NCBI RefSeq assembly: GCF_000384115.1
Contig: NZ_KB913029.1
Coordinates: 654,907-718,906, forward strand
Direction of reading: 5' to 3'
Source: Sporichthya polymorpha DSM 43042
GTDB lineage: Bacteria > Actinomycetota > Actinomycetes > Sporichthyales > Sporichthyaceae
DNA length: 64,000 bases
The notes beneath the pieces were generated by a model, which had not been told where the DNA came from, did not search any database, and worked only from the letters and a program-made list of their open reading frames with translations. Position numbers and translations under genes: made by a program. Of this stretch, positions 43,128 to 52,939 are shown piece after piece; positions within the stretch are counted from its first letter, which is position 1, and every line of letters begins with the position of its first letter.

Positions 43128-44518
43128 AGCCGTCGCACTCCGATCAGTCCCAGGGCCCAAGCGGCCAACAAGGTGACGACACCGGCGGCAGCCAGCGCCA
43201 GATAGATGTCAAGGCCGCCGGCGCCCTTGAGCGCAGTGCCGACTCGCACGAATTCAGCGGCAACCGTTTCCTCGCCGGCCCCGGAGACTCCTGGCACTCC
43301 GGAACCAGCGACGGGCACACCACCGGCGACTCCTGCCGTGGTTCCCGGCAGCACTCCCAGGCCTGCTGCGTCCACGCCCGCCACTCCGGTCCCGGGGGCC
43401 GCCGTCCCGCCCTCCGCACCGCTCGGCTGGATGCCCGTGGGCACCTCCGATCCGAGCGGAGTGAGGTCGACGTTCGCCACCGTCAGGCCGGTGGTCATGG
43501 TGACCGGGGTCGGGCCCGAGTAGTACTGATTCTCCGGTGGGGCCGGGATGTCGAACCTGAAGTTCGCGACCGGCGCGATGATGCCGTTGCTGGTGATCTC
43601 GGCGGCCTGGTAGGTGAACGTGACGCCGGCTGCCTTCAAGCCATCGATCACCGGCTGCGCCGGGACCGTGTACTTCTGCGTCTCCTGGCCAGGTGCCGTC
43701 ACCACGAAGTAGCCGTCCTGAATCCCGAGCTGCGGGGCGACGAACGTCGTCCCCCCGGCCGGGAACGGGAACGGCGGTGCAGGGATCGGCGGCACGTTGG
43801 GCACGCCCGGCACCGGGATCGGGATCGGGATCGCCTCCGGCGAGCTCTTCGGCACGGTGAAAGACAGCCCGGGCACCGAGATCAAACCGATGCTGAGTGA
43901 ACTGGAGCGCGTGAGCTTGCCCGTGGTTCCGTCTGCCGTCGTCTCGGCCCGCGAGCGGACCCCGGACAGCTTGAAAACCCCGGACAGGTCCACGGCCTTG
44001 TACTCGGCCTCGGAGGTCGAGGTCACCGACCCGTCCTCGGCCTCGTCCACGCGCGCGTCGGCGCTGCCGCCGAAGGCGGTGGTACCGGCGACACCCGACG
44101 CAATCGTGGAGGTCGTACCGCTCTCGGCGCGCAGCGTGATGCCGGGGTACGACCGAACGACCGGCTTCTGTCCAGCGCCCGAGGAGGCGATGAAGGGGTA
44201 GGGCGGCACCGGAAAACCCGTGATGGCCGATCCCAGACCCGGCAGGGTCGGGACGACGTCGCCGAAGTAGGGGAACGAGGCATTGGCATCCCGGGTCGAC
44301 AGACTCGTCTGGTGCGCATCAGCTTCCGGCCCGATCGCCTGCACGACAAAACCCACGGGAATCGAAGGATTGCGCAGCGTGAAGTCGATGCCGACCGCCT
44401 TTGCGTAGGCGTCGTAACTCGTCTCCGCCCCCACGGGGCTGGCGAGCATCAGCGACGACGCGGCGACCCCTCCGAGCACGCCGAGCAGGGGCAATGCCCG
44501 AACCCACCGTCGAGACAT
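43118..44518 (-). CDS. Secreted, C-terminally anchored protein of the importer module, copy 1
   Basis: 466 residues from ATG 44518. Sec signal peptide (about 1-31, ending VGA) and a single C-terminal helix (about 434-460) followed by a basic tail, so it should be exported and held in the membrane. The central region is beta-rich with a Pro-rich stretch (IPIPIPVPGVPNVPPIPAPP). It shares ADGTTGKLTRSSSLSI with its paralogue at 52927. Not a family I recognise. Being first in an importer operon, it may capture a hydrophobic ligand or link the wall to the importer. Confidence 0.78.
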   Translation of the reverse strand: MSRRWVRALPLLGVLGGVAASSLMLASPVGAETSYDAYAKAVGIDFTLRNPSIPVGFVVQAIGPEADAHQTSLSTRDANASFPYFGDVVPTLPGLGSAITGFPVPPYPFIASSGAGQKPVVRSYPGITLRAESGTTSTIASGVAGTTAFGGSADARVDEAEDGSVTSTSEAEYKAVDLSGVFKLSGVRSRAETTADGTTGKLTRSSSLSIGLISVPGLSFTVPKSSPEAIPIPIPVPGVPNVPPIPAPPFPFPAGGTTFVAPQLGIQDGYFVVTAPGQETQKYTVPAQPVIDGLKAAGVTFTYQAAEITSNGIIAPVANFRFDIPAPPENQYYSGPTPVTMTTGLTVANVDLTPLGSEVPTGIQPSGAEGGTAAPGTGVAGVDAAGLGVLPGTTAGVAGGVPVAGSGVPGVSGAGEETVAAEFVRVGTALKGAGGLDIYLALAAAGVVTLLAAWALGLIGVRRLWT

Positions 44519-44647
44519 ACGTCCCTCCGCATCCGTGAGGCTGAGCGCCCTGGCGGCGCTGTGACACTCACCATGGCGACCGGGCCGACCAGATGACAGA
44601 CAAGTTCCGGATCGCTGAACGCGGCCTCTCACGCCGGTTCACATCCC

Positions 44648-44662
44648 GGAACAGCCTGTTCT
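44648..44662. promoter_or_regulatory. Inverted repeat in the divergent livG / secreted-protein region
   Basis: GGAACAGCCTGTTCT, with GAACA/TGTTC as perfect arms, in the 208-base gap between the two importer transcription units. 13 of 15 bases match the repeat at 14124 before an acyl-CoA ligase. A candidate operator shared by import and activation genes. Confidence 0.45.
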
Positions 44663-44726
44663 GCCGCGCCGCTGGGCAGGCCACACTCCGGGCACAGAAC
44701 GGGCCAGCCAACACACGGAGGACGTC

Positions 44727-45550
44727 GTGAGTGACGCGAGCGCCGACGGCCTGGTGGTCGAGAACATCGTCGTCAAGTACGGCGGGCACACCGCGGTCAA
44801 CCGGATCTCGCTGTTCGCGCCCCTGGGCGGCCTGGTCGGCCTGATCGGGCCGAACGGGGCCGGGAAGACGACCACCTTCAACGCCTGCACGGGCCTGGTC
44901 CGGCCCGCGGGCGGCACCGTGAACCTCTTCGGCCAGGACGTGACGCACGCACCGCCGCAGCTGCGGGCCCAACGGGGGCTGGGGCGGACCTTTCAGCGCA
45001 TGGAGCTCTTCGATTCCCTCAGCGTGCGCGAGAACGTGGCCCTTGGGCGTGAGGCCGGGCTGGCCGGGAGCCTGCCCTGGCGGCACCTACGCGGAGCCCG
45101 CAGCGACGGGACGAAGGTCCGCCAGGCGACCGAAGCTGCTCTTGCCCAGTGCGGCATCGAGTCCCTCGCCACCCGCCGCCCCGCCGACCTGTCCACCGGA
45201 CAGCGCCGCCTCGTCGAACTCGCCCGCTGCATCGCCGGCGGGTTCCGGATGATGCTGCTCGACGAACCCAGCTCCGGCCTCGACAAGACCGAGACCGTCC
45301 TGTTCGGCAAGATCCTGCGCTCGCTCATCCAGGACAACGGCGTCGGGATCCTTTTGGTCGAACACGACATGGCGCTGGTCATGAGCGTCTGCGACTACCT
45401 CTACGTCATGGACTTCGGCGAGCCGATCTTCCAGGGCACGCCCGCCGAGGTCAGAGAGAGCGAGATCGTCCGCGCCGCCTACCTCGGTAGCGAGGCCGTC
45501 GAGGACGCCGTCGACTCCCACGACCACAGCAACCACAGGGCCGGTGTCTG

Positions 45551-45551
<1 letters not shown>
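44727..45551 (+). CDS. livG: ABC importer ATP-binding protein LivG
   Basis: 274 residues from GTG 44727, six bases after GGAGG. Walker A GPNGAGKT, signature LSTGQRRLVELAR (with LSTGQ in place of LSGGQ), Walker B MMLLDEPSSGLD, and switch His in LVEHDM. One of two ATPases that drive the LivHM-type permeases. Divergent from module 1; only one livG/livF pair serves two fused permeases and three binding proteins in the window. Confidence 0.93.
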
Positions 45552-46252
<701 letters not shown>

Positions 46253-46263
46253 CCAGCCCTCAG

Positions 46264-47868
46264 ATGTCAACGAGCCCTCAGGCCCATCCCGATCCGCTGC
46301 ATTGGCAGGGGCCTGAGTCCACCGCGGCCTGGACCACCGTCAACGTCAGCGAAGCACTGCCTGAGGTCCCCACTCCGTTGACCTGGACGTTTTTCGCCCG
46401 AGGTATCGACGAGGCGTTCTTCGGAGGATTCCACGCGCTCGGGGCCTTGTCGCGGGTCGAGCTGAGGGCTCCGCGGTCACCCGACCAGAGCAGCTGCGCC
46501 ATCTTCCACGGCCGTCCGGCCCTCAACGTCGACCTGTTCCGCGAGATGGCCGCCCGGATGCCGATGACCTCCGGCGACGCCATGGAGACGGCGCTCTTCG
46601 GCGGAGTCAAGGTCGGCGGGGCCGGCGAGAACACCCTGCGCCGCTACCCGGTCGTCGCGGTCAAGCTGCCGAGCGCGATGCTCACGGCACCGCAGCGCCT
46701 CCGCGCGGATCACACCGACGTCATCCGGTGGCGGACCGACTCGCTCACCCGCCTGGAGCCGCGGACCGCCCGCGCCGTTCTGTCCGAGGCGTGGGACCAC
46801 TTCCGCCACTCGTTCTTCCTGCACTCTCTCGGGACGATGCTGGCCCAGGGCCAGTTCGAACAGCTCACCCTGGCCGCAGCCCGGGTGGGCGCGCCTGGCC
46901 TCGAGCGGGATCTCGTCACCGGCTACGGCTCGCTCGTGGAGCTTTCGCTCGTCGGCGACCTGTGGCGGGCCGCCCGGGGCGAGCTCCCGGTGGAGGAGTT
47001 CCTCGCCTCGCACGGGTACCACGGGCCTTTCGAGTCCGAGCTCTCCAGCCGCTCGTGGCGCGAGGACCCCGCTCCGGTGCAGACGCTGTTGGCGCGCTAC
47101 CGGAGCATGACGGAGGATGAGGGACCCCAGGCGACGACGGAGCGCGCCCGGGCGATTCGGCTGGCGGCCGAGGCCCGCCTGCTGGACGCCACCCCCCGCC
47201 TGCGCCGCGCGCAGGTGAAGGCCACCCTACGGATGGCCCGCACGTTCGTGCCGTTGCGCGAGCTCGGCAAGTCCTCCTTCCTGCACGCGGTGGACGTGGC
47301 TCGCGCGGCCGCGCGCGTGCTCGGCTCCGACCTGTGCAGCCGGGGAATGCTGACCGATCCGGATGACGTGTTCTTCCTGACCATGACCGAGGCCCTCGGC
47401 GAGCTGCCGGCCTCCACGCAGGACACCGTGACTTTGCGGCGCGGCCGCCGTAAGGAGCACGCGCAGCTCCAGATCGAGGAGGTGTGGCGAGGCATGCCGA
47501 CGGCCGCACCTCAGGTCGAGGTCACGCGGGCGGCGGAGACCGAGCTCTGCGGTCTCGCCGTCAGCGGCGGCGTGGTGGACGGGGTCGCTGTGGTCGTGAC
47601 GGATCCCTCGCTCGTCGAGGACCTCGGCCCGGACGCGGTCCTTGTGTGCCAAGCCACCGACCCGAGCTGGGCAACGCTCTTCCTGCAGTGCGTGGCGGTG
47701 GTCATCGACGTCGGTGGCCCGCTGAGTCACGGCGCGATCGTCGCCCGGGAGCTGGGCATCCCCTGCGTCATCAACACACGTGACGCGGTCCGCCATTGCC
47801 GCACGGGCGACCGGATCCATGTGAACGGCACCACCGGCGTCGTACGCCTCGCCCGACAGCACGCCTGA
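46264..47868 (+). CDS. PEP-utilising-enzyme-type protein with phosphohistidine swivel domain, no ATP-grasp
   Basis: 534 residues. The C-terminal ~80 residues form the swivel domain with GGPLSHGAIVARELGIP; His489 is the expected phosphohistidine. The N-terminal and middle parts resemble the linker/helical region of PEP synthase or rifampin phosphotransferase. The ATP-grasp domain (PPDK_N) that should phosphorylate the His is missing, as in split enzymes such as the phenylphosphate synthase subunits. A partner carrying that domain is not in the window. The position after livF suggests it acts on an imported or early intermediate. Confidence 0.8.
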   Translation: MSTSPQAHPDPLHWQGPESTAAWTTVNVSEALPEVPTPLTWTFFARGIDEAFFGGFHALGALSRVELRAPRSPDQSSCAIFHGRPALNVDLFREMAARMPMTSGDAMETALFGGVKVGGAGENTLRRYPVVAVKLPSAMLTAPQRLRADHTDVIRWRTDSLTRLEPRTARAVLSEAWDHFRHSFFLHSLGTMLAQGQFEQLTLAAARVGAPGLERDLVTGYGSLVELSLVGDLWRAARGELPVEEFLASHGYHGPFESELSSRSWREDPAPVQTLLARYRSMTEDEGPQATTERARAIRLAAEARLLDATPRLRRAQVKATLRMARTFVPLRELGKSSFLHAVDVARAAARVLGSDLCSRGMLTDPDDVFFLTMTEALGELPASTQDTVTLRRGRRKEHAQLQIEEVWRGMPTAAPQVEVTRAAETELCGLAVSGGVVDGVAVVVTDPSLVEDLGPDAVLVCQATDPSWATLFLQCVAVVIDVGGPLSHGAIVARELGIPCVINTRDAVRHCRTGDRIHVNGTTGVVRLARQHA

Positions 47869-47888
47869 AGCAACAGGAGGAAGCACCC

Positions 47889-48674
47889 ATGGGACAGCTC
47901 GACGGCAAGGTCGCTCTCGTGACCGGCGGCAGTCGCGGCATCGGCCGGACCATCGCGCAGGCTTACCTCGACGAGGGCGCGCGTGTGGTCATCAGCAGCC
48001 GGTCCGAGGCCAACGGCAAGGAGGCCCTGCACAGCTTCGACGCCGGCGATCGAGCGACGTTTCTCGCGGGCGACATGACGGTCCGGGAGAGCGTCGACCA
48101 GGTCGTGGACGGCACGGTCGCCCACTTCGGAGCCCTGGACATCCTCGTCAACAACGCGGGCGGCATCCAGACCCTGGGCACCGTCTGGGATCTGTCCGAC
48201 GACGGGTGGATGGACACGATCAATCTCAATCTCCACGCCACGTTCTGGGCCACCCGCCGGGCGCTTCCGCACATGATGGCCAAGGGGTGGGGGCGAGTGC
48301 TGAACATCTCCTCGCTCGAGGGCAAGGTGGGCCTGCCGATGATCAGCGCCTACTGCGCCGCCAAACACGCGATCCACGGCTTCACCAAGGCGGTGGCCAA
48401 GGAGGTCGGTCGCGCCGGCGTGACCGTCAACTGCCTCTGCCCCGGCTACATTCCGGAGACCGACCTGGCGCGCAACATCGGTGCGGACATCGCTCCCATG
48501 CTCGGCCTGGGCTCGGTGGATGACCTCTCCGCGATGTTCGCCCAGCAGTCCGCGACCGGCCGCACCCCGACCTTGGCCGACTGCGTCGGGCCCGCCGTGC
48601 TGCTCGCCTCCGACGCCGGGGCCTCGATCACCGGCGTCACGCTGTCGATCGACGGAGGTATCGCGCAGTCATGA
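47889..48674 (+). CDS. Short-chain dehydrogenase/reductase
   Basis: 261 residues from ATG 47889, after GGAGGAA. TGGSRGIGRT cofactor loop, NNAGG, active-site Ser in ISSLEG and YCAAK. C-terminal TLSIDGGIAQS is the usual FabG end. Coupled to the next gene (ATGA). Likely an alcohol or hydroxyacyl dehydrogenase of the pathway. Confidence 0.9.
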   Translation: MGQLDGKVALVTGGSRGIGRTIAQAYLDEGARVVISSRSEANGKEALHSFDAGDRATFLAGDMTVRESVDQVVDGTVAHFGALDILVNNAGGIQTLGTVWDLSDDGWMDTINLNLHATFWATRRALPHMMAKGWGRVLNISSLEGKVGLPMISAYCAAKHAIHGFTKAVAKEVGRAGVTVNCLCPGYIPETDLARNIGADIAPMLGLGSVDDLSAMFAQQSATGRTPTLADCVGPAVLLASDAGASITGVTLSIDGGIAQS

Positions 48675-49720
48675 GTGGTGTGCTGGCGAACCCGTACGGC
48701 ATCTCACCGGCGATGGACTACAACCAGTCGCCACCGCGCCTGGACGTTCCCTTGTGGAGCGAGAACTACATCTTCCAGGGCAGCGATCCGGAGAAGGGCA
48801 TCTTCTTCTACCACTTGATCGGGCGCATGGCGGGCAACCCGCACTACTGGCGCTCGGTCTTCCAGTGCACCCTGCCGAGCGGCGATCTTCTGTCCTGGAA
48901 GAACTACGGCAAGGACCTCAGCACCACCGGGCCTGTCGCCGGGGCGTTCCGCGCCACCTGCATCGAGCCGCTCAAACGATGGCGGATCCAGTACGACGGG
49001 GTCGCCGCGCGCACGACCCGCGAGGAGAACCGGACGAGTTTCCTACCGGCCACGGCACAGCCCGAGCCCGTCGAGTTCGACCTGCTCTGGGACGCCCGCA
49101 CGCCGATCTGGAGCATCGGTGGCGAGTCGGCCGAGGAGGCCGAGGACCACTCGATCTGGCACATGCACCTGGAGCAGTCCGGAGTGGTCCGTGGCCACCT
49201 GCGCTGGCGCGGGGAGACGATCACTTTCTCCGGCCCGGGCTACCGGGACCACAGCATGGGGCCCCGGGAACTCTCGAAGGGGATCGGGCACACCTGGCTG
49301 CACGCCGGCTTCCCCGAGAGTCGACGGCACTTCGGCCTGATCACTCTGTCCTTCGCCGACGACGCCCGCCGGCACATCAACTCCTACAGCGTCCTCGACG
49401 GCGAACTCCGCGACGAGAAGACCTTGGAGTTCCCGGAGTGGCCCGAAGGATTGGTTCTCTACGAGCCTGCCGGCTTCACCGTGACGACGGGCGCCGGCGG
49501 CAACGACGTCACGTTCACCGGTGAGCTGCTCGATCCCAGCTTCTACTTCACGGTCGCCGCACCCTCGGAGATCATCCTCGGCTACGAATCAGGGTCCACG
49601 GAGCCGCTGTGGTCCTGCCGTGAGGTGCTGTGCCGATTCGACCTCGACGGCGAGGTCGGCTACGGGTTCCTGGAGATCAGCCGACGTCACCGCACCGTCA
49701 CTGACCCAGCGCCTGCCTGA
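48671..49720 (+). CDS. CrtC/AttH-type lipocalin-like protein (DUF7064-like), tentative
   Basis: 349 residues, beta-rich, with two repeated lipocalin-like halves. The second carries FSGPGYRDHSMGPRELSKG and HTWLHAGF, resembling carotenoid/hydroxyneurosporene or kievitone hydratase-like proteins (now DUF7064/7065) seen in actinobacterial steroid clusters. It may hydrate a double bond or bind a hydrophobic intermediate. Coupled to the SDR before it. Its 3' end overlaps the convergent SnoaL-like gene by 23 bases. Confidence 0.6.
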   Translation: MSGVLANPYGISPAMDYNQSPPRLDVPLWSENYIFQGSDPEKGIFFYHLIGRMAGNPHYWRSVFQCTLPSGDLLSWKNYGKDLSTTGPVAGAFRATCIEPLKRWRIQYDGVAARTTREENRTSFLPATAQPEPVEFDLLWDARTPIWSIGGESAEEAEDHSIWHMHLEQSGVVRGHLRWRGETITFSGPGYRDHSMGPRELSKGIGHTWLHAGFPESRRHFGLITLSFADDARRHINSYSVLDGELRDEKTLEFPEWPEGLVLYEPAGFTVTTGAGGNDVTFTGELLDPSFYFTVAAPSEIILGYESGSTEPLWSCREVLCRFDLDGEVGYGFLEISRRHRTVTDPAPA

Positions 49721-50102
49721 TCATGGACTGGGCGTCGAAGTAGAAGACCCGGACCGAGGCGATCTTTCCGTCGCGCAGCGTCGACTCCTCGGCGAGCAGC
49801 GTCTCCTGACCCGTGTTCAGATCCGGAATCCGGATGATGCCGAGAACCCGGTCACCGTCCGCGACCAGGTACTGGACCTTCAGTCCGCTGACGTCGAGGT
49901 ACTTCACCACGACGGAGAACATGTCCACGAAGGCGCCCTTGCCGACGTAATCACCGCCGTAGGGCAGGAACGATGGCTCGTGGACGACGACGTCGTCATG
50001 CATCATCGCGAGCAGGGCCTCGAGATCGCCTCGGATCCCCGCCTCGTAGAACGCCGCGACGGTGGCCCGGTTGGTCTCGGTCACGCTGGTGACGTCCGTC
50101 AT
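49698..50102 (-). CDS. SnoaL-like (NTF2-fold) protein
   Basis: 134 residues. NTF2 fold marks: AAFYEAGIRGDLEALLAMM at the N-terminus, VVVHEPSFLPYGGDYVGKGAF and LRDGKIASVRVFYFD. Such proteins act as small hydrolases, isomerases or ligand-binders. Its ATG directly follows the permease TAG (TAGATG), making it the last gene of importer module 2. Possibly an isomerase for the imported compound. Confidence 0.85.
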   Translation of the reverse strand: MTDVTSVTETNRATVAAFYEAGIRGDLEALLAMMHDDVVVHEPSFLPYGGDYVGKGAFVDMFSVVVKYLDVSGLKVQYLVADGDRVLGIIRIPDLNTGQETLLAEESTLRDGKIASVRVFYFDAQSMIRQALGQ

Positions 50103-52037
50103 CTAGACCCCTACCTTCTCTCGAGCGGCTTCGGGTACGGCTGCGGCCTTCCTGGCCCGGACCATCTCGATGCGGTCCTGGGTCGGGCCGTTGAGCTTGT
50201 GCCGGGATCTGACGTTGAGCCGGCCGATGAGGGCGGCGACGCCGCCCTGGGAGGCCGCGGCGGCCAGGATGGCGAAGAGCCCGAACCCGAACTGCAGCAG
50301 ATAGTTGAGTTTGGCGTCGTCGATGTAGTTGGGCACAACGAACAGCAGGATCGGGCCGACGATCGCGGAGGTCACCAGGCGTCGGCCGGAGATGGCCAGG
50401 ACGGCGAGCAGCAGCAGCGACTGGAAGTAGCCGAAGCTCTCCTGGCTGACCGAGCCGAACAGCGAGGCGAAGGTGGCGCCGCTGATGCCGGCCAGGAAAC
50501 CGGAGATGCAGAAGACGATGACGCGCGACATGTTGACGTTGAGACCGAGGGTCACCAGGCCGGTTGGAGAGTCACCGAGACCGCGCAGCAGCCGGCCGAG
50601 GCGGGAACTCTCGATCAGCACGACCAGCCCGATCGCCGCGACGGCGATGCCGAGCAGGAGGTAGTAGAAGCGGGTGTCGGACTCCCACCCGGCCGGGCGT
50701 TGCGTGTCCAGGCTACCGATGCCGAACATGAAGTTCTTGGTGTACCCGAACTGGGCCACGAAGATGCCGAAGCCCAGGGTCGCCAGACCCAGGTAGAGCC
50801 CGGAGAGCCGGATGGCCGGGATCGCGATGAACGCCGCGACCGGGATCACCACCAGACCGCCGATGAGGACCGCGACGCCCCAGGGCAGGCCACCGTCGAG
50901 CGAGTGCCCGAAGCCGGCGGCGCCGATCGCCGCGAAGGCCACGTGACACAGCGAGATCTGCCCGGAGGTTCGGACCAGAAGACCCAGAGAGAGGAAGAGG
51001 ACGACCTGACTGGCGGCCTGGGTCCAGGCGATGAGGTGGGCGCCCGCGAAGTGAGGGACCATCAGACTGACCGCGGCGATCACGCCATAGGTCGTCATCC
51101 GGCTCCGCTTGGAGAATGGGCTGGGCGGCAGCGGACGCATCTTGATCGGGCGGCCGACCTCGACCAGCTTGTGGCGCGGCACCACCAGCAGGGTGATGAA
51201 CAGAATGATGAACGGGACGTTGAGATCCAGGCCCTGCAGGTCCGGGTAGGTCGCGACCTCCTTGGCGACGAGCTTCTGCAGGACCCCGACCACGATGCCG
51301 CCGACGAAAGCCATCGGCAGGGACGTGAACCGGGCCAGCGCCGCCGCTCCGAAGGCCTGTACCACCAGCAGCGACAGCACGTTGATGTCGAGTTGCTGCT
51401 GGGTGGAGGCGAACAGGACACCGGAGACCGCGGTCAACGTGGACCCGATCATCCAGGCGTTGCGCCGCACCCGTGCCGGAGAGGCACCGGTCATGTCGAG
51501 CAGGGAGGGATCGTCGACGACGCCGCGCATGTTCAGTCCCGCCCGAGTGCGGGTGAAGAACAGGAACAACCCCACGGCCAGCGCGAGCCCGAACGCCATG
51601 TCGGCGAGGTTGTCGTACGTGACCGACACGTTGTCGACGGCGAAAGCCTCGTCCTGCGGCAGGAACGTCTCGAAGACGAAGGTGGACTGCGGCCCGTAGA
51701 TGAGGCCGACCCCGGCCTGGATGCAGACGAACACCCCGACGGTGGCGACGATCTTGTAGGTGACGGTGACGCCGGCGAGCGCCGCCGCCAGTCGTTCGAA
51801 CAACAGCCCGGACAACGGACCGAAGATCAGGACTGCGATGACCGCGGCCACCGGCCAGGGCAGGCCCTGTTCCTGACGGAGCTCGTAGAAGATGTACGCC
51901 CCCACCGCGCTCATGGCACCGTGCGCCACGTTGAACACGCCCGAGGTCTTGTAGGTGAGGACCAGACCCATCGCTGAGATGCCGTAGATGGCTCCGGCAG
52001 TGAGTCCGAAGATGAGGTAGGGCAGGTACTCGCTCAT
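50103..52037 (-). CDS. Fused LivH-LivM branched-chain-type ABC permease, copy 2
   Basis: 644 residues from ATG 52037, overlapping the stop upstream (ATGA). Same two-part layout as copy 1: LivH-like (GLVLTYKTSGVFNVAHGAMS) and LivM-like (RTSGQISLCHVAFAAIGAAG; LATLGFGIFVAQFGY). The copies stay clearly alike along their whole length, so they arose by duplication of the entire module. It probably shares the LivG/LivF ATPases. Confidence 0.9.
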   Translation of the reverse strand: MSEYLPYLIFGLTAGAIYGISAMGLVLTYKTSGVFNVAHGAMSAVGAYIFYELRQEQGLPWPVAAVIAVLIFGPLSGLLFERLAAALAGVTVTYKIVATVGVFVCIQAGVGLIYGPQSTFVFETFLPQDEAFAVDNVSVTYDNLADMAFGLALAVGLFLFFTRTRAGLNMRGVVDDPSLLDMTGASPARVRRNAWMIGSTLTAVSGVLFASTQQQLDINVLSLLVVQAFGAAALARFTSLPMAFVGGIVVGVLQKLVAKEVATYPDLQGLDLNVPFIILFITLLVVPRHKLVEVGRPIKMRPLPPSPFSKRSRMTTYGVIAAVSLMVPHFAGAHLIAWTQAASQVVLFLSLGLLVRTSGQISLCHVAFAAIGAAGFGHSLDGGLPWGVAVLIGGLVVIPVAAFIAIPAIRLSGLYLGLATLGFGIFVAQFGYTKNFMFGIGSLDTQRPAGWESDTRFYYLLLGIAVAAIGLVVLIESSRLGRLLRGLGDSPTGLVTLGLNVNMSRVIVFCISGFLAGISGATFASLFGSVSQESFGYFQSLLLLAVLAISGRRLVTSAIVGPILLFVVPNYIDDAKLNYLLQFGFGLFAILAAAASQGGVAALIGRLNVRSRHKLNGPTQDRIEMVRARKAAAVPEAAREKVGV

Positions 52038-52570
52038 GACCCGCACGCCCCACATCCGGCCAGCCCGAGGGCGGCCATGTCGGCTGCGGTGACGGGGCGC
52101 AGGTTCTTCTTGCCCCGCGCCAGCAGGCAGTGCGGACGGTGCGCGCGACCCATCCCGGTTGCCGTGACCAACTCGTCCGCCGCGAGGCTGACCGCAGGGC
52201 GTACCGAAGCCTGCGCTTCGGACAGCCAGGGTCCGAGGTACAGCGCGACGGCCCGCTCCATGCCCGTGACCTGGCGGAACGCGCAGATCAGCCAGTACAC
52301 CCCGCCGAGGACGACGACGCCGGTCGAAGCGATGCTGCCGACCAGCCATGGAACCTGGTCGTCGTAGGTCAGCTTTCCGGCCCCGACGTACCAGCACACG
52401 ACCATGCCGACGAGGCCGATTCCGATCAGCACCCCGGTGCCCAGCGCGTGGCTGCGTTGCCACGGCTCGGCGCGGTCGGGCACCGCGAACAGCAGGGGCT
52501 CGGGCTGCGGGGCGGCGGGTTCACTGCGGCGCCGCGCCCGGGCGGGCACGCTCACCTGATGCGTCGTCAC
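52034..52570 (-). CDS. Small two-helix membrane protein, paralogue A of module 2
   Basis: 178 residues; paralogue of 42304. Basic N-terminus, two helices (about 48-62 and 75-96), GMGRAHRPHCLLARGKKNLRPV and C-terminal CGACGS. No recognised family. Three bases after the preceding gene; ATGA with the permease. The conserved terminal CG.C pair and RAHR..CLL segment are the best clues to function. Confidence 0.72.
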   Translation of the reverse strand: MTTHQVSVPARARRRSEPAAPQPEPLLFAVPDRAEPWQRSHALGTGVLIGIGLVGMVVCWYVGAGKLTYDDQVPWLVGSIASTGVVVLGGVYWLICAFRQVTGMERAVALYLGPWLSEAQASVRPAVSLAADELVTATGMGRAHRPHCLLARGKKNLRPVTAADMAALGLAGCGACGS

Positions 52571-52573
52571 CGA

Positions 52574-52939
52574 TCAGGCCCTGCGGTGGGCAGATGACCC
52601 AGCCGGACTCAGGCGGTCAACCTCCACGCCCGCCCCGGCGATGGGAGGGAGGGCCGGCAGAGGGCGGCCGGACCCCGCCAGTTCCTGCAGGGTGGTCCGC
52701 ACCAGCCGCAGCTCGCGCCACTGGTCACGCAGGTCGGCCGAGACCCACAGCACGGAGCCCATCGCAACCAGCACGATCCCGCTGACCCCGGCCGAGGTGA
52801 TGTACGGCATCTGCTTCACGACCGCCTCGGCGCCGCTCACCCCGACCCACCCCACCACCAGGACGATCGCGCCGGCGACGGTGAGCGCTACCGCCAGCGC
52901 CCGGTCCCACTGTGCACGCAGCAGTGTCAGGATTTCCAT
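52574..52939 (-). CDS. Small two-helix membrane protein, paralogue B of module 2
   Basis: 121 residues; paralogue of 42807. MEILTLLRAQWDR start, two helices (about 14-32 and 43-63), LWVSADLRDQWREL, then a Pro-rich tail. Its ATG lies within the end of the secreted-protein gene (13-base overlap). Same gene order as module 1. Confidence 0.72.
   Translation of the reverse strand: MEILTLLRAQWDRALAVALTVAGAIVLVVGWVGVSGAEAVVKQMPYITSAGVSGIVLVAMGSVLWVSADLRDQWRELRLVRTTLQELAGSGRPLPALPPIAGAGVEVDRLSPAGSSAHRRA

Noticed and set aside
49521-51977. An 818-codon plus-strand open frame
   Set aside because: It is antisense to the permease and SnoaL genes; its composition (His/Asp/Glu/Arg/Gln-rich) is that of a reverse-strand shadow in GC-rich DNA, with no domain.
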